Made by a program: the position numbers and the translations under genes. From Prolixibacteraceae bacterium (lineage in GTDB: Bacteria > Bacteroidota > Bacteroidia > Bacteroidales > Prolixibacteraceae), in NCBI GenBank assembly GCA_019163175.1, contig JAFLKN010000011.1, positions 35,671-99,670 of the forward strand: a stretch of 64,000 nt of DNA, given 5' to 3'. How positions within the stretch are numbered: position 1 is the stretch's first letter; each line of letters begins with the position of its first letter. The notes beneath the pieces are model-generated. The model was not told the DNA's origin. It saw only the letters and a program-made list of their open reading frames with translations, and did not search any database. Of the stretch, positions 29,622 to 38,613 are shown piece by piece.

Positions 29622-30171
29622 TCCAATAAGTTTAGTATTTAATATATAATAATACCATTTTTTAAACTACCCAGATTAAACAATCAAATTCAGTAATGGT
29701 TTCTAAGCCTAAATATAAAAAAATATGGGACAGATAAATAAAAGTGAAGCGAACAAATGTTGAATAAATTGAAATATCTTTAATTCATTGAAATTTAAGC
29801 CAATTTCCAGGGTATATCTTCAAAATAAATTAGACAACATCAATGAATACTTAAATAAAATTAGATAAATTCAATAAATATTTTTTTACAACGCGAAGAT
29901 TTTTCGAATTAGATCCCTCCCATTGTCTTCGTTGAGAGTTCTATTCATTTCAAAAGAGATCGTTTATAAACTAATGATTATCTGTTTTTGTTTTAACTAC
30001 ATTTTATCCAGCGCAAATTCATATTTTTCAAGAATAACGCAGATAAATACATTTTTCTATTTTGTATTTATTTTTTTGATCAAATTGTATCTTTTTACTG
30101 GAGTTTACAAGAACAATATAATATATTATTATCTTTAGTGCAGTACATTAAAAAAAAGACCAACTCGTATA
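29622..30171. other. AT-rich divergent intergenic region of 550 bases (act operon / LytTR pair)
   Basis: No convincing gene. It must carry the act operon promoter on the minus strand and the LytTR promoter on the plus strand. TATCTTTA at 30130-30137 is one base off TAnnTTTG and lies about 35 bases before the first LytTR start. No CAAAnnTA (minus-strand box) is seen. A 71-codon frame at 29923 starts with TTG and is low-complexity, so I do not call it. Confidence 0.5.
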
Positions 30172-30921
30172 ATGGAACACAAAATTTGTGTATTAATTAT
30201 TGACAGTGAGACAGAATCAGTCAACAACCTTAAAGAAATTCTGGAACAAAATTCCTCGATTTCAGTTATTGACAATGCTGAAGATTCTGATCAGGCCTTA
30301 TTAAAAGTAATCGACTCTACTCCAGACATTGTATTTATCCACTATCCCTCCAAAGGCAAAGCTGTAGCAGAGTTTCTTAAATTTATTCAGACAAAACTCA
30401 CCGAAACAACTATTGTATTTGTTTCAGAATCGAAAGAAAGTGCCGTTCACGCCATTCGCAACGGTGTTTTTCACTATTTGCTCAAGCCCATACAAAGTGA
30501 GGAACTCTATAAAATTATCGACAAAGTTCAACTAATCAAGCAAAACAATGTTCAGTTCAAAATTAAGCAGATCATAGAAAAATCAACCGAAGAAAAAAGA
30601 CTTTTGTTTCAAACGTCAAAGGGATACATTCTGATTGATCCGGAAGAAATTCTGTACTTTATGGCTGATGGCATTTTGACCGAATTGCATTTAACTCAAA
30701 ACCGGATGGAAATTATTTATCTGTTCCTTTCCAAAATTGAAGAACTTGTTGATTCAAATGATTTTATGCGATCAAGTCGAAAATACCTGATAAATAAGAA
30801 ATACATTCGGAAGGTTATCAAAAGCAGTAATACTATTGTATTGTTTCATGATGGGAAGGAATATATTGTAAAAGGTTCAAAACAACATATACGAAATCTG
30901 ACTAAATTTAGCACCGAATAA
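30172..30921 (+). CDS. LytTR response regulator with a degenerate receiver
   Basis: A 249-residue protein with an N-terminal CheY-like receiver and a C-terminal LytTR DNA-binding domain (EEILYFMADGILTELHLT, then RKYLINKKYIRKVIK). The acceptor aspartate is replaced by His57 in PDIVFIHYPS, and the acidic pair is reduced to Asp11-Ser12. The conserved Ser85 and Lys105 (LLKPIQ) remain. It therefore probably cannot be phosphorylated in the usual way, and may be controlled by dimerisation or a ligand. The next gene, a normal LytTR regulator, starts six bases downstream. No histidine kinase is adjacent. Confidence 0.85.
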   Translation: MEHKICVLIIDSETESVNNLKEILEQNSSISVIDNAEDSDQALLKVIDSTPDIVFIHYPSKGKAVAEFLKFIQTKLTETTIVFVSESKESAVHAIRNGVFHYLLKPIQSEELYKIIDKVQLIKQNNVQFKIKQIIEKSTEEKRLLFQTSKGYILIDPEEILYFMADGILTELHLTQNRMEIIYLFLSKIEELVDSNDFMRSSRKYLINKKYIRKVIKSSNTIVLFHDGKEYIVKGSKQHIRNLTKFSTE

Positions 30922-30927
30922 TCAGAT

Positions 30928-31701
30928 ATGGACTCAACAAGCATTTCAGCAATTATTATTGACGATCAACAGGAAGCAATCAGCTTACTGGAGATGTACT
31001 TGCGGTTCTTTTCCAACATTAAAGTTATTGGGAAAGAAACTCATGCAAAAAAAGGGCTGGAGCTTGTAAAGCAGCATCTTCCCGAACTAGTTTTTTTGGA
31101 TATTGATATGCCCGAAATGAATGGTTTGCAGGTTGCAAATAGAATTCATGCCGAAAATTTCTATTCTGAAATTATTTTTACTACGGCACATTCACATTAT
31201 GCCTTTGATGCCATTAATTTTCAACCACTTGATTTCCTTACCAAGCCGTTCAACGTTGACGATCTGGAAGTGGTGATGCGCAAATTTCTGGAAAAGAGGG
31301 AAAAGAAGGACTATTTACGAAAAGTTGATCAATTCATTCATTCACAAGAAAATGCCCCAAAAATAAAGCTTCCAACCACCAATGGTGTGTTAATAACTGA
31401 GGTTAAAGATATTGTCCTAATAAAAGCAAAAGCCAACAATTGCAACCTTTATCTTCAAGATGGAACTATAGAAACCATAACACGCAATTTGAATGTTCTG
31501 GCAGAAATGCTTAACTCGACATTTCTATTCAAAATAAGTCGGTCAGTTTTCGTAAATCTGAATTATTTAAGTCGAATTGACAGGCGAAATATGAAATGCA
31601 TTATTAGCTACAACAATATGGTAGTTGAAGAAGAAATTGCCAAAGCCCATTTATTGCATTTTGAAAAACTTGATATATTTCCGAATATACCTAACAATTA
31701 A
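30928..31701 (+). CDS. LytTR response regulator with an intact receiver
   Basis: A 257-residue protein with a receiver (AIIIDDQQEA, phospho-acceptor Asp58 in LVFLDIDMPEMNG, TTAH at the Thr site, LTKPF with the conserved Lys) and a LytTR domain (VLIKAKANNCNLYLQDG, then ISRSVFVNLNYLSRID). It lies six bases after the degenerate regulator and ends at a convergent terminator shared with lon. Targets are unknown; the divergent act operon is the nearest candidate. Confidence 0.9.
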   Translation: MDSTSISAIIIDDQQEAISLLEMYLRFFSNIKVIGKETHAKKGLELVKQHLPELVFLDIDMPEMNGLQVANRIHAENFYSEIIFTTAHSHYAFDAINFQPLDFLTKPFNVDDLEVVMRKFLEKREKKDYLRKVDQFIHSQENAPKIKLPTTNGVLITEVKDIVLIKAKANNCNLYLQDGTIETITRNLNVLAEMLNSTFLFKISRSVFVNLNYLSRIDRRNMKCIISYNNMVVEEEIAKAHLLHFEKLDIFPNIPNN

Positions 31702-31742
31702 AAAGCTGACAACAAATGTGATACATTCTATTGTCAGCTTTT
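31701..31742. terminator. Bidirectional terminator between the LytTR pair and lon
   Basis: AAAAGCTGACAA and TTGTCAGCTTTT form a perfect 12-bp stem with an 18-base loop. The outer A/T sections give U runs in both directions. Confidence 0.85.
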
Positions 31743-31763
31743 ACTCTTATACTTCAATTTAGT

Positions 31764-34196
31764 TTACTCAATTTTCAGCGGCTTATCTACTTTCGTATCA
31801 AGCAAGGCTAACTCAATTACTTCCTGAATTGTGTTTACATGATGGAATTTAAGTCCTTTGATATAGGCATCTTTTATTTCTTCCAAATCCTTACGGTTTG
31901 CTTCTGACAGTATAATCTCTTTAATACCAGCCCGTTTAGCTGCAAGTATTTTTTCCTTAATACCTCCAACAGGCAGAACTTTTCCGCGCAGAGTTATCTC
32001 ACCAGTCATAGCCAGATTCTTTCGAACCTTTCGCTGTGTAAATGCTGAGGCTATCGAGGTTACCATTGTAATTCCAGCCGATGGACCATCTTTGGGAATT
32101 GCACCTTCAGGAACGTGAACATGAACATTATACCGATCAAAGACTTCAGGACTCAGATCCAATTGCTCTGCATGTGAACGCAAATATTCATGAGCAAGCA
32201 TGGCCGATTCTTTCATGACATCGCCTAGATTTCCGGTTAAAGTCAATGAACCTTTGCCTTTACTCAGACTTGTTTCAACATATAGGATTTCACCACCGAC
32301 AGCAGTCCAAGCAAGCCCGGTAACGACACCGGCAAATTCATTTCCCTGATAAATTTCTTTCGTATATTGAACTACTCCAAGGTGTTCTCTGATGTCAGCT
32401 TTGGTTAGATCGACATTGTATTTCTCGTCGAAAGCTATCTTTTTTGCAATTCTGCGAGCAACTTTTGCAATTTTCTTATCCAATTCACGAACTCCTGATT
32501 CGCGGGTATAATTTTCGATAATGTGTTGAATAATTTCATTCGAGAAAACAACATCCTTCTCTCCTACTCCATGATTTTCGAGCTGCTTGGGGATGAGGTG
32601 TCGTTTCGCAATTTCAATTTTCTCTTCGACCAAATATCCGCTAACCTCGATGAGTTCGAGCCGGTCGCGTAAAGCTGGGGCAATTGTATTTAGTGTATTT
32701 GCTGTAGCAATGAACATGACCTTAGACAAATCATATTCAAGCTCAACGTAATTATCATGAAACTCGAAATTTTGTTCCGGATCAAGAACTTCAAGCAGCG
32801 CCGAGGCCGGATCTCCGTGAAAATCCTGCGATACTTTATCAAGTTCATCCAAAATAAAGACTGGATTCGAAGATTTTGCCTTTTTAATATTTTGCAAAAT
32901 CCGACCAGGCATCGCTCCAATGTATGTTTTCCTATGTCCCCGAATTTCAGCTTCATCATGCAATCCACCTAAACTCATTCTGATGTAATTCCGTCCAAGA
33001 GCTTTGGCAATAGATCGTCCGAGAGAAGTCTTTCCAACTCCGGGAGGGCCATAAAGACAAAGAATAGGTGACTTCATATCATTTTTAAGTTTCAGAACAG
33101 CGAGGTGTTCCAAAATCCGTTCTTTCACTTTTTCCAAGCCGTAATGATCTTCATCAAGTACTGCAGCAGCCCGTTTCAAGTCAAAAATATCTTCAGTAAA
33201 ATCGTTCCATGGCAAGTCGAGCAAGGTCTGGCAATACGCATATTGCACCGAATACTCACCGGCTGCAGGATTTAGACGAGAAAGCTTATGCACTTCCTTT
33301 TCAAAGTGTTTCGCAGCTTCCTCCGACCATTTTTTCTCTTTCGCACGTTCCTTAAATTCATGAATTTCCTGTTCAGCAGGGTTGCCGCCCAATTCATCCT
33401 GAATCGTTTTCATTTGCTGGTTCAGCAAATATTCCCGCTGCTGCTGATCAAGTTCAGCTTTTACCTTGGTTTGAATATCGCGCTTCAATTCAGCCATCTG
33501 AACCTCACGAACCAAATAGCTTATAGCCTGAATACCGCGCTCATTAATATCGCTGATTCCAAGCAGCACCTGCTTTTCTTCAACTTTTAAGTCGGTATTC
33601 GAGCACACAAAATTGATCAGAAAGGTTGAGTTCTCAATATTCTTAACAGCAAAAGAAGCTTCAGGAGAAACGTGTGACGAAAACTGCGCAATCTTTATCG
33701 ACAAATCCTTTAAGGAACCAACCACTGCCGAAAACTCAACAGAATCATCAAGTGGATGAACATCTTCCAGTGGATTTACCTTTGCCTTAAAATATGGGAA
33801 CTCCTGAGTATATTCAATTATTTCGAAGCGTTTTTTACCTTGAATAATTACAGATGTTGTACCATCAGGCATTTCAAGTATTTTTAAAACCTGTGCAATG
33901 GTACCAGTCTGATACAAATCGGTTTGTGCCGGATCATCAACGCTGCCATCTTTCTGAGAAACAGTTCCAAGCAAACGATTGCCACGGTATACTTCCTGAA
34001 CCAATTGAAGTGACTTTTGCCTTCCAACTGTAATGGGCATAACAATACCCGGAAACATTACCGTATTCCGTAAAGGCAGTATTGGCAAAATGTCAGGAAC
34101 TTCGGCATTGGTCAATTCCGAATCGTCGTCATCGGCCAGAATCGGAATAAAATCAGATTCATCATCCATTAAGCTGGATATTAATATATTCTGCAT
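31764..34196 (-). CDS. lon: ATP-dependent protease Lon
   Basis: An 810-residue LonA protease. The N-terminal substrate-binding domain begins [19 protein letters not shown]. The AAA+ module has Walker A GPPGVGKT near residue 382 and Walker B FILDELDK. The C-terminal protease domain has the catalytic dyad serine in [11 protein letters not shown] near residue 704 and a lysine in [14 protein letters not shown] near residue 748. Full-length and normal. It degrades misfolded and regulatory proteins in the cytoplasm. Its minus-strand promoter should be in the 240 bases before it, where I see no TAnnTTTG match. A few N-terminal acidic residues follow the start, so a start at MDDESDFIP is possible. 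Confidence 0.97.
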   Translation of the reverse strand: MQNILISSLMDDESDFIPILADDDDSELTNAEVPDILPILPLRNTVMFPGIVMPITVGRQKSLQLVQEVYRGNRLLGTVSQKDGSVDDPAQTDLYQTGTIAQVLKILEMPDGTTSVIIQGKKRFEIIEYTQEFPYFKAKVNPLEDVHPLDDSVEFSAVVGSLKDLSIKIAQFSSHVSPEASFAVKNIENSTFLINFVCSNTDLKVEEKQVLLGISDINERGIQAISYLVREVQMAELKRDIQTKVKAELDQQQREYLLNQQMKTIQDELGGNPAEQEIHEFKERAKEKKWSEEAAKHFEKEVHKLSRLNPAAGEYSVQYAYCQTLLDLPWNDFTEDIFDLKRAAAVLDEDHYGLEKVKERILEHLAVLKLKNDMKSPILCLYGPPGVGKTSLGRSIAKALGRNYIRMSLGGLHDEAEIRGHRKTYIGAMPGRILQNIKKAKSSNPVFILDELDKVSQDFHGDPASALLEVLDPEQNFEFHDNYVELEYDLSKVMFIATANTLNTIAPALRDRLELIEVSGYLVEEKIEIAKRHLIPKQLENHGVGEKDVVFSNEIIQHIIENYTRESGVRELDKKIAKVARRIAKKIAFDEKYNVDLTKADIREHLGVVQYTKEIYQGNEFAGVVTGLAWTAVGGEILYVETSLSKGKGSLTLTGNLGDVMKESAMLAHEYLRSHAEQLDLSPEVFDRYNVHVHVPEGAIPKDGPSAGITMVTSIASAFTQRKVRKNLAMTGEITLRGKVLPVGGIKEKILAAKRAGIKEIILSEANRKDLEEIKDAYIKGLKFHHVNTIQEVIELALLDTKVDKPLKIE

Positions 34197-34386
34197 AATT
34201 TATTTTTTTCACTTTCAGAAAAAGTGCATTTACACACATGACATACTGGCCGACAATAGCAGCCAGCTATTAATAGTGGTAAATTTTGCAATAGCCATGC
34301 CAAGTTAGTAAAATGCACGATACGTTTATCATTTTTATACTTTGGCTATTAACAATAATTGCAATACTTCAGCAATGGGCATAAAC

Positions 34387-34417
34387 AAAAAAAGCTTCGC
34401 CGAGGCGAAGCTTTTTT
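34387..34417 (-). terminator. Terminator after the L31 gene
   Basis: AAAAAAGCTTCGCC and GGCGAAGCTTTTTT form a 14-bp stem. Reading in the minus direction it lies just past the rpmE stop and ends in a U tract. Confidence 0.88.
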
Positions 34418-34438
34418 AAATATTTTTTCAAAACAGAA

Positions 34439-34702
34439 TTATTTTTTTCTGTTTTCCATGTGCTTCGAATATCTTGTATTGAATTTATCAACACGACCTG
34501 CTGTATCAACCAATTTCATTTTTCCAGTATAAAATGGATGTGAAGAACTTGAAATCTCAAGTTTGATAACCGGATATTCAACTCCGTCAACCACTTCTGT
34601 TTCTTTGGTATTAACAGTCGATTTGGTAATATAAACATGACCGTTTGACATATCTTTGAATGCAACAGTACGATAATTTGCTGGATGTATCCCTTTTTTC
34701 AT
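34439..34702 (-). CDS. rpmE2: Ribosomal protein L31 type B
   Basis: An 87-residue L31 type B protein. KKGIHPANYRTVAFKDMS and SSSHPFYTGKMKLVDTAGRV are the family motifs. The zinc CxxC of type A is absent, as expected for the zinc-free form. A very good promoter sits just upstream and a terminator follows, so it is probably a single-gene transcript. Confidence 0.95.
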   Translation of the reverse strand: MKKGIHPANYRTVAFKDMSNGHVYITKSTVNTKETEVVDGVEYPVIKLEISSSSHPFYTGKMKLVDTAGRVDKFNTRYSKHMENRKK

Positions 34703-34737
34703 TTTTAATCTCTTTACTTTTTATTTTTAACGGCTTG

Positions 34738-34768
34738 CAAAGTTACATATAGGAATTTAATTTCCAAA
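34738..34768 (-). promoter_or_regulatory. Consensus Bacteroidota promoter for the L31 gene
   Basis: On the minus strand, TTTG (34765-34768) is followed by 19 bases and then TAACTTTG (34738-34745), the textbook -33 TTTG / -7 TAnnTTTG arrangement. The best promoter match in the window. Confidence 0.85.
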
Positions 34769-34801
34769 TATTTCTGATTATTAATTCCTCATTTTTATCA
34801 A

Positions 34802-35971
34802 TTATTCCTCTGTCCCAATGATAGGAACTCTTTTGAACGGTTTGTTACGGTCAAAAAGATAACGCATTGTGTAATGTGTTTTTACATGAACACCGCCAAC
34901 TGACTTATAAATAGCTATAATTTTAGGATTAAAATCGCCTGCCCACGAAAGTTCAACCTCTTTGTACTGAGGTTTGTGTTTCATTAATTTATCCTGATGC
35001 CAGAAAATAGCCGATTCGATGCCTGATTTCTGGTATTTCGGGATTACACCCATAATCAGAATTCGGGTACGGTTGATGACTTTCGTCTTCTTGTAATACA
35101 GAAATTTCAGAATATTGATGAAATTCAATTTTCCGTTTAGCTTTTTTAAAATCTGATTTATATCCGGAATCATTACAAACAGAGCTATCGGAGTTCCGTC
35201 GTGATAAGCGAACCAAACCATTTCAGGATCGAGAATCGCTTTTGAAGTCAAGATAAAATCGCGAAGTTCATCCTTATCCAAAGGTTGAAAATGTTCGTGA
35301 AAGCGCCAGGCTTCGTCGTAGATGTAACAAAAATCATCGATGAACTTTTCGGTTTTATCGAACGAAAAATGCTCGAACGAATAGCCCGGTTTCTGAGCCA
35401 CCCAACCAGCAATTTTCCAGAAACGCTCCGGAAAAGGTTTTGAATAATCGAGATGATAACTGTATTGCTCAAAATAAACCTCGAAACCATATTTCCGGAA
35501 TAACTCCTGGTAATAAGGCGGATTGTATGGCATTCCAAAGCCTTGGTGCGAAAATCCATCAACAAGCAAACCCCAGTTCATATAGTTTTCGCCGAAGTTG
35601 ACAGGTCCGTCCATGGCTTCCATTCCCCGTTCGCGGAGCCATTCACGGGCAGCATCAAACAAAAGTTTGGCAGCTTCAAGATCGTCCTCACATTCAAAAA
35701 ATCCGCAGCCACCTGTTGGTTGCTCAAAAGTGTGCGTTTTCTTTCGGTTCAGGAATGCACCGATCCGTCCGAGCAATTGGCCTTTATCGCCGGTAACAAC
35801 CCATCTACAGGCTTCTCCGGTTTTGAATGAAGGATTTTTGGCCGGAGTAAACACATCCTCGACCATTCCGTGAAGTGGGCAAGACCAATTTGAATCGGTC
35901 TTGTAAATCAGGTGAGGAACCTGATGAAAAAGTTTTTGAGTTTGTTTATCAACGACTTGTATTAGTTGCAT
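34802..35971 (-). CDS. GNAT-like family protein, paralogue A
   Basis: A 389-residue soluble protein of a family widespread in Bacteroidota, with an acyltransferase-like look: FTILMGVIPKYQKSGIESAI near the C-terminus resembles the GNAT acetyl-CoA loop, and PVNFGENYMNWGLLVDGF is a strong conserved stretch. Function is not known; it may be a GNAT-fold or dATP-pyrophosphohydrolase-like annotation in other genomes. The neighbour at 36048-37211 is a clear paralogue with the same motifs in the same order. Start at ATG 35971. Confidence 0.75.
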   Translation of the reverse strand: MQLIQVVDKQTQKLFHQVPHLIYKTDSNWSCPLHGMVEDVFTPAKNPSFKTGEACRWVVTGDKGQLLGRIGAFLNRKKTHTFEQPTGGCGFFECEDDLEAAKLLFDAAREWLRERGMEAMDGPVNFGENYMNWGLLVDGFSHQGFGMPYNPPYYQELFRKYGFEVYFEQYSYHLDYSKPFPERFWKIAGWVAQKPGYSFEHFSFDKTEKFIDDFCYIYDEAWRFHEHFQPLDKDELRDFILTSKAILDPEMVWFAYHDGTPIALFVMIPDINQILKKLNGKLNFINILKFLYYKKTKVINRTRILIMGVIPKYQKSGIESAIFWHQDKLMKHKPQYKEVELSWAGDFNPKIIAIYKSVGGVHVKTHYTMRYLFDRNKPFKRVPIIGTEE

Positions 35972-36047
35972 GGCTTTATATTTTTGCGCTCAATTTACGA
36001 CATTTTGTGTACTAACAAATAAGTAGAATAACTGATTTAATCAGGTT

Positions 36048-37211
36048 TTACTCAATAATCGGCAATCGCTCGAATGGTTTATTCCGATCAAATAAATAAC
36101 GCAAGGTTTCGTGAGTTTTGGCATATTTACTGCCAACTGCTTTAAACATTGAAATCATCTTCGGATTAAAATCACCAACCCAGCTCAATTCCACCTCTTT
36201 GTACCAAGGCTTTTTCAACATTACCTGCCGCATGTGCCAGAAAATGCCCGATTCAATTCCTGTACCTTGAAATTTGGGTATTACTCCCATCACCAGAACC
36301 CGGCATCGGGTCATCGTTTTCCGGTGTTTCAGATAAATCAATTTCAGGATATTCAAAAGGCTCAACTTCCCATCTTTCAGGTGAATTAAAATCTGGTTTA
36401 AGTCAGGAATCATCATAAAAAAGGCAATGGGTTCTTCTTTGTAATAAACGTACCAGATAAATTCTTCTTCAAGCACCAGTTTTGAATCCCGAATCAAAGC
36501 TTTCAGATCTTTTCGGTCGATGGGCTTATAATTATCGTGCTTATTCCAGGCCTTCTGATAAATGTTTATAAAATCTTCGATGCAACGATCTTGCTCTTTA
36601 AACGAAAAAGTTTTGTAGCTGAAATCCTTTTTTTTAACGACCCACTCGGCAATTTTCCAAAACCGGTCGGGCAAATCGGGGCTGGTAATGTCTAAATGAT
36701 AACTAAACTGTTGGTAATAAGTTTGGAACCCGTATTTTTCGAAAAGCTGTTTGTAATAAGGCAGGTGATACTGCATCCCGAAACCCTGCTGCTGAAACCC
36801 ATCGACAAGTAAACCCCAGTTGAAAAAATTCTCGCCAAAATTTACCGGGCCGTCCATCGCTGTGAACCCTTCACTTTTCAGCCAATCGCGGGCTGTATCA
36901 AAAAGCAAGCGGGCAGCTTCGTCGTTATCGAAACATTCGAAAAAACCAATACACCCGACCTGTTCCTTTCCTTCTTCCAGTTTACTCCGATCGTAAAACG
37001 CAGCAATCCGACCCAGGTACTGTTTATCATCTTTTACCAGCCAGCGACGGGCATCGCCATTCGTAAATCCGGCATTTTTCTCCGGGTTAAAAATATCATC
37101 GATCATTAAGCGCAAAGGAGGAACCCAGTTTTTATCTGCCTTATAAACCAGCAAAGGAAACTCATGAAAAGCGTCAACTGTTTTTGGGTCATTAACAAGA
37201 ATAATTTCCAT
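36048..37211 (-). CDS. GNAT-like family protein, paralogue B
   Basis: A 387-residue paralogue of the gene downstream (34802-35971). Shared motifs are DGPVNFGENFFNWGLLVDGF, a YKQLFEKYGFQTYYQQFSYH segment, and VMGVIPKFQGTGIESGIFWH near the end. The order and spacing are identical, so a tandem duplication is likely. The start is MEIILVNDP at 37211. A longer frame to 37334 adds 41 residues that run through a terminator hairpin and lack similarity to the paralogue's N-terminus, so I reject it. Confidence 0.75.
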   Translation of the reverse strand: MEIILVNDPKTVDAFHEFPLLVYKADKNWVPPLRLMIDDIFNPEKNAGFTNGDARRWLVKDDKQYLGRIAAFYDRSKLEEGKEQVGCIGFFECFDNDEAARLLFDTARDWLKSEGFTAMDGPVNFGENFFNWGLLVDGFQQQGFGMQYHLPYYKQLFEKYGFQTYYQQFSYHLDITSPDLPDRFWKIAEWVVKKKDFSYKTFSFKEQDRCIEDFINIYQKAWNKHDNYKPIDRKDLKALIRDSKLVLEEEFIWYVYYKEEPIAFFMMIPDLNQILIHLKDGKLSLLNILKLIYLKHRKTMTRCRVLVMGVIPKFQGTGIESGIFWHMRQVMLKKPWYKEVELSWVGDFNPKMISMFKAVGSKYAKTHETLRYLFDRNKPFERLPIIE

Positions 37212-37269
37212 AGAATACTCCCGGGCTTTGGTTATTCTTGTCGAAAATAACATTATTCGCCGGAAAACA

Positions 37270-37295
37270 AAAACAGGGACTTCGATCCCTGTTTT
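37270..37295 (-). terminator. Terminator of the blaI-blaR1-TPR operon
   Basis: AAAACAGGGA and TCCCTGTTTT form a 10-bp stem with the loop CTTCGA; in the minus direction it is followed by TTTTGTTTT. It stops transcription coming from the TPR gene. Confidence 0.75.
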
Positions 37296-37352
37296 GTTTA
37301 GATTTCCTATTTTTGAACTGTTGTAGCAATACAACTCATTTTGACAATGATT

Positions 37353-37396
37353 AAAGCTGCCGGCAATGGAGACGCACCAAAGCTGGCGGCTTTTTT
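37353..37396 (+). terminator. Unassigned plus-strand hairpin with T run
   Basis: AAAGCUGCCGGC and GCUGGCGGCUUU pair over 12 bases on the plus strand including two G-U pairs, with a 17-base loop, and TTTTTT follows. On the other strand the two G-U pairs become A-C mismatches. There is no plus-strand gene before it in this interval, so it could belong to a short unannotated transcript. See findings. Confidence 0.5.
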
Positions 37397-37430
37397 ATTA
37401 GTTATATGAAAATTACTCTTCCTTCTTTTA

Positions 37431-38612
37431 TTAATTTATCTTCTTCATACTTTCTATCATTGCTTCATACTTATCAAGCATTTGCAATCGATAATACACG
37501 TTTTTCAAAGCTTCAAGTAATGACCTGTCATCAGTTTTTAATTCATAAGCCTTTTCCAGATAAGGCAAAGCTTTTTTGAATTCTAAATCTGCCTTAACTT
37601 TCTCTGCTTCATACCTTTCGGATTGGTTGCTTGGCACTGCATTCGCTACATCAATCTGTATCACTCCTAAATTATAATAAAGTATTCCCAGGTTAAAAAG
37701 GGCATCAAAATTACCGGATTTCAATTCGATAGCTTTCAGGTATGATTTTATTGCTTCTTCCGGATTTTTCATCCGATCGAGCAAAATTCCCCGAAAGAGA
37801 TAAAAAGAATCATTATTAGGCTCGTTAGAAATAGCCATATCCAAATATTTCATTGCATCATTCAGACGGTTCACCTTCTCGTAAATATTGATGAGCTGAA
37901 CAAGGATTGCACTATTGCCCGGATATTCCGTTAAACCTTGCTGCATTACCTCCAAGGCGCCAACTGTATCTTTTTTGCTCAGGTAACTTTCCGATAGTCG
38001 TTCATAAGTTTGTGCACCATTGTACTTGTACTTTGCGGCCATTTTATAATACCCAATGGCTTTATCGAACTTTTTGGCACTGTATGCCGTTAAGGCTGCA
38101 TTGTAAATAATTACGGTGTCAACCAAATTGGGTGATTCGGCTTTGTAAACCGGAGTATCTTCAATTGCAAGAATCTGCTCAAAAGAAGCAAGCGCCTCGT
38201 CGTAGTTTTGTGTATTAAATGCTGTTTCTGCCTGAGAAATAAGATCCTGAATTAGCAATTGCAGCTTAATTCTGACACTATTCGAAAACTTATTCTTAGT
38301 GTCCAACTCAATTGCTTTCAGGTACGATTTGAATGCTTCGGCCAGCGGATCGGCATAGAGTTTTTTATAGTTTTCGTCTTTCGATTGAAAAACTGCCTGA
38401 TAAATTTCGCCACGCACCTCCCAGGTTCTTGGCCAGTTGATTGAGCTTTCTGTTTTCGGATTAGTTGCATCAATAGCTTCTTCGATCGCTGCCAGTGCTT
38501 TATCGAGCTTTCCTGCTTCTTTATTGCTTAGGGCAATGTTAACTTTTCCCTTTTGCGCAAACAGACTTGTGACAGCAAGAAGGAAAATGAATAATATTGA
38601 AAGAGTTCTCAT
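37431..38612 (-). CDS. Exported tetratricopeptide-repeat protein
   Basis: A 393-residue protein with a signal peptide (LSILFIFLLAVTSLFAQ) and several TPR helices, for example DAMKYLDMAISNEPNNDS, EAIKSYLKAIELKSGNFD and ALEVMQQGLTEYPGNSAI. It starts one base after the blaR1-like stop, so it belongs to the same operon. Probably periplasmic and a scaffold for protein-protein contact. Function is unknown. The gene is the last one before the terminator. Confidence 0.85.
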   Translation of the reverse strand: MRTLSILFIFLLAVTSLFAQKGKVNIALSNKEAGKLDKALAAIEEAIDATNPKTESSINWPRTWEVRGEIYQAVFQSKDENYKKLYADPLAEAFKSYLKAIELDTKNKFSNSVRIKLQLLIQDLISQAETAFNTQNYDEALASFEQILAIEDTPVYKAESPNLVDTVIIYNAALTAYSAKKFDKAIGYYKMAAKYKYNGAQTYERLSESYLSKKDTVGALEVMQQGLTEYPGNSAILVQLINIYEKVNRLNDAMKYLDMAISNEPNNDSFYLFRGILLDRMKNPEEAIKSYLKAIELKSGNFDALFNLGILYYNLGVIQIDVANAVPSNQSERYEAEKVKADLEFKKALPYLEKAYELKTDDRSLLEALKNVYYRLQMLDKYEAMIESMKKIN

Positions 38613-38613
38613 A

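Noticed and set aside
29923..30138. 71-codon frame in the act/LytTR gap
   Set aside because: Starts with TTG, is low-complexity and AT-rich, and has no recognisable motif or promoter-spaced start. Treated as non-coding.
37212..37334. 41-residue extension of paralogue B
   Set aside because: Runs through the operon terminator hairpin and does not match the start of paralogue A.
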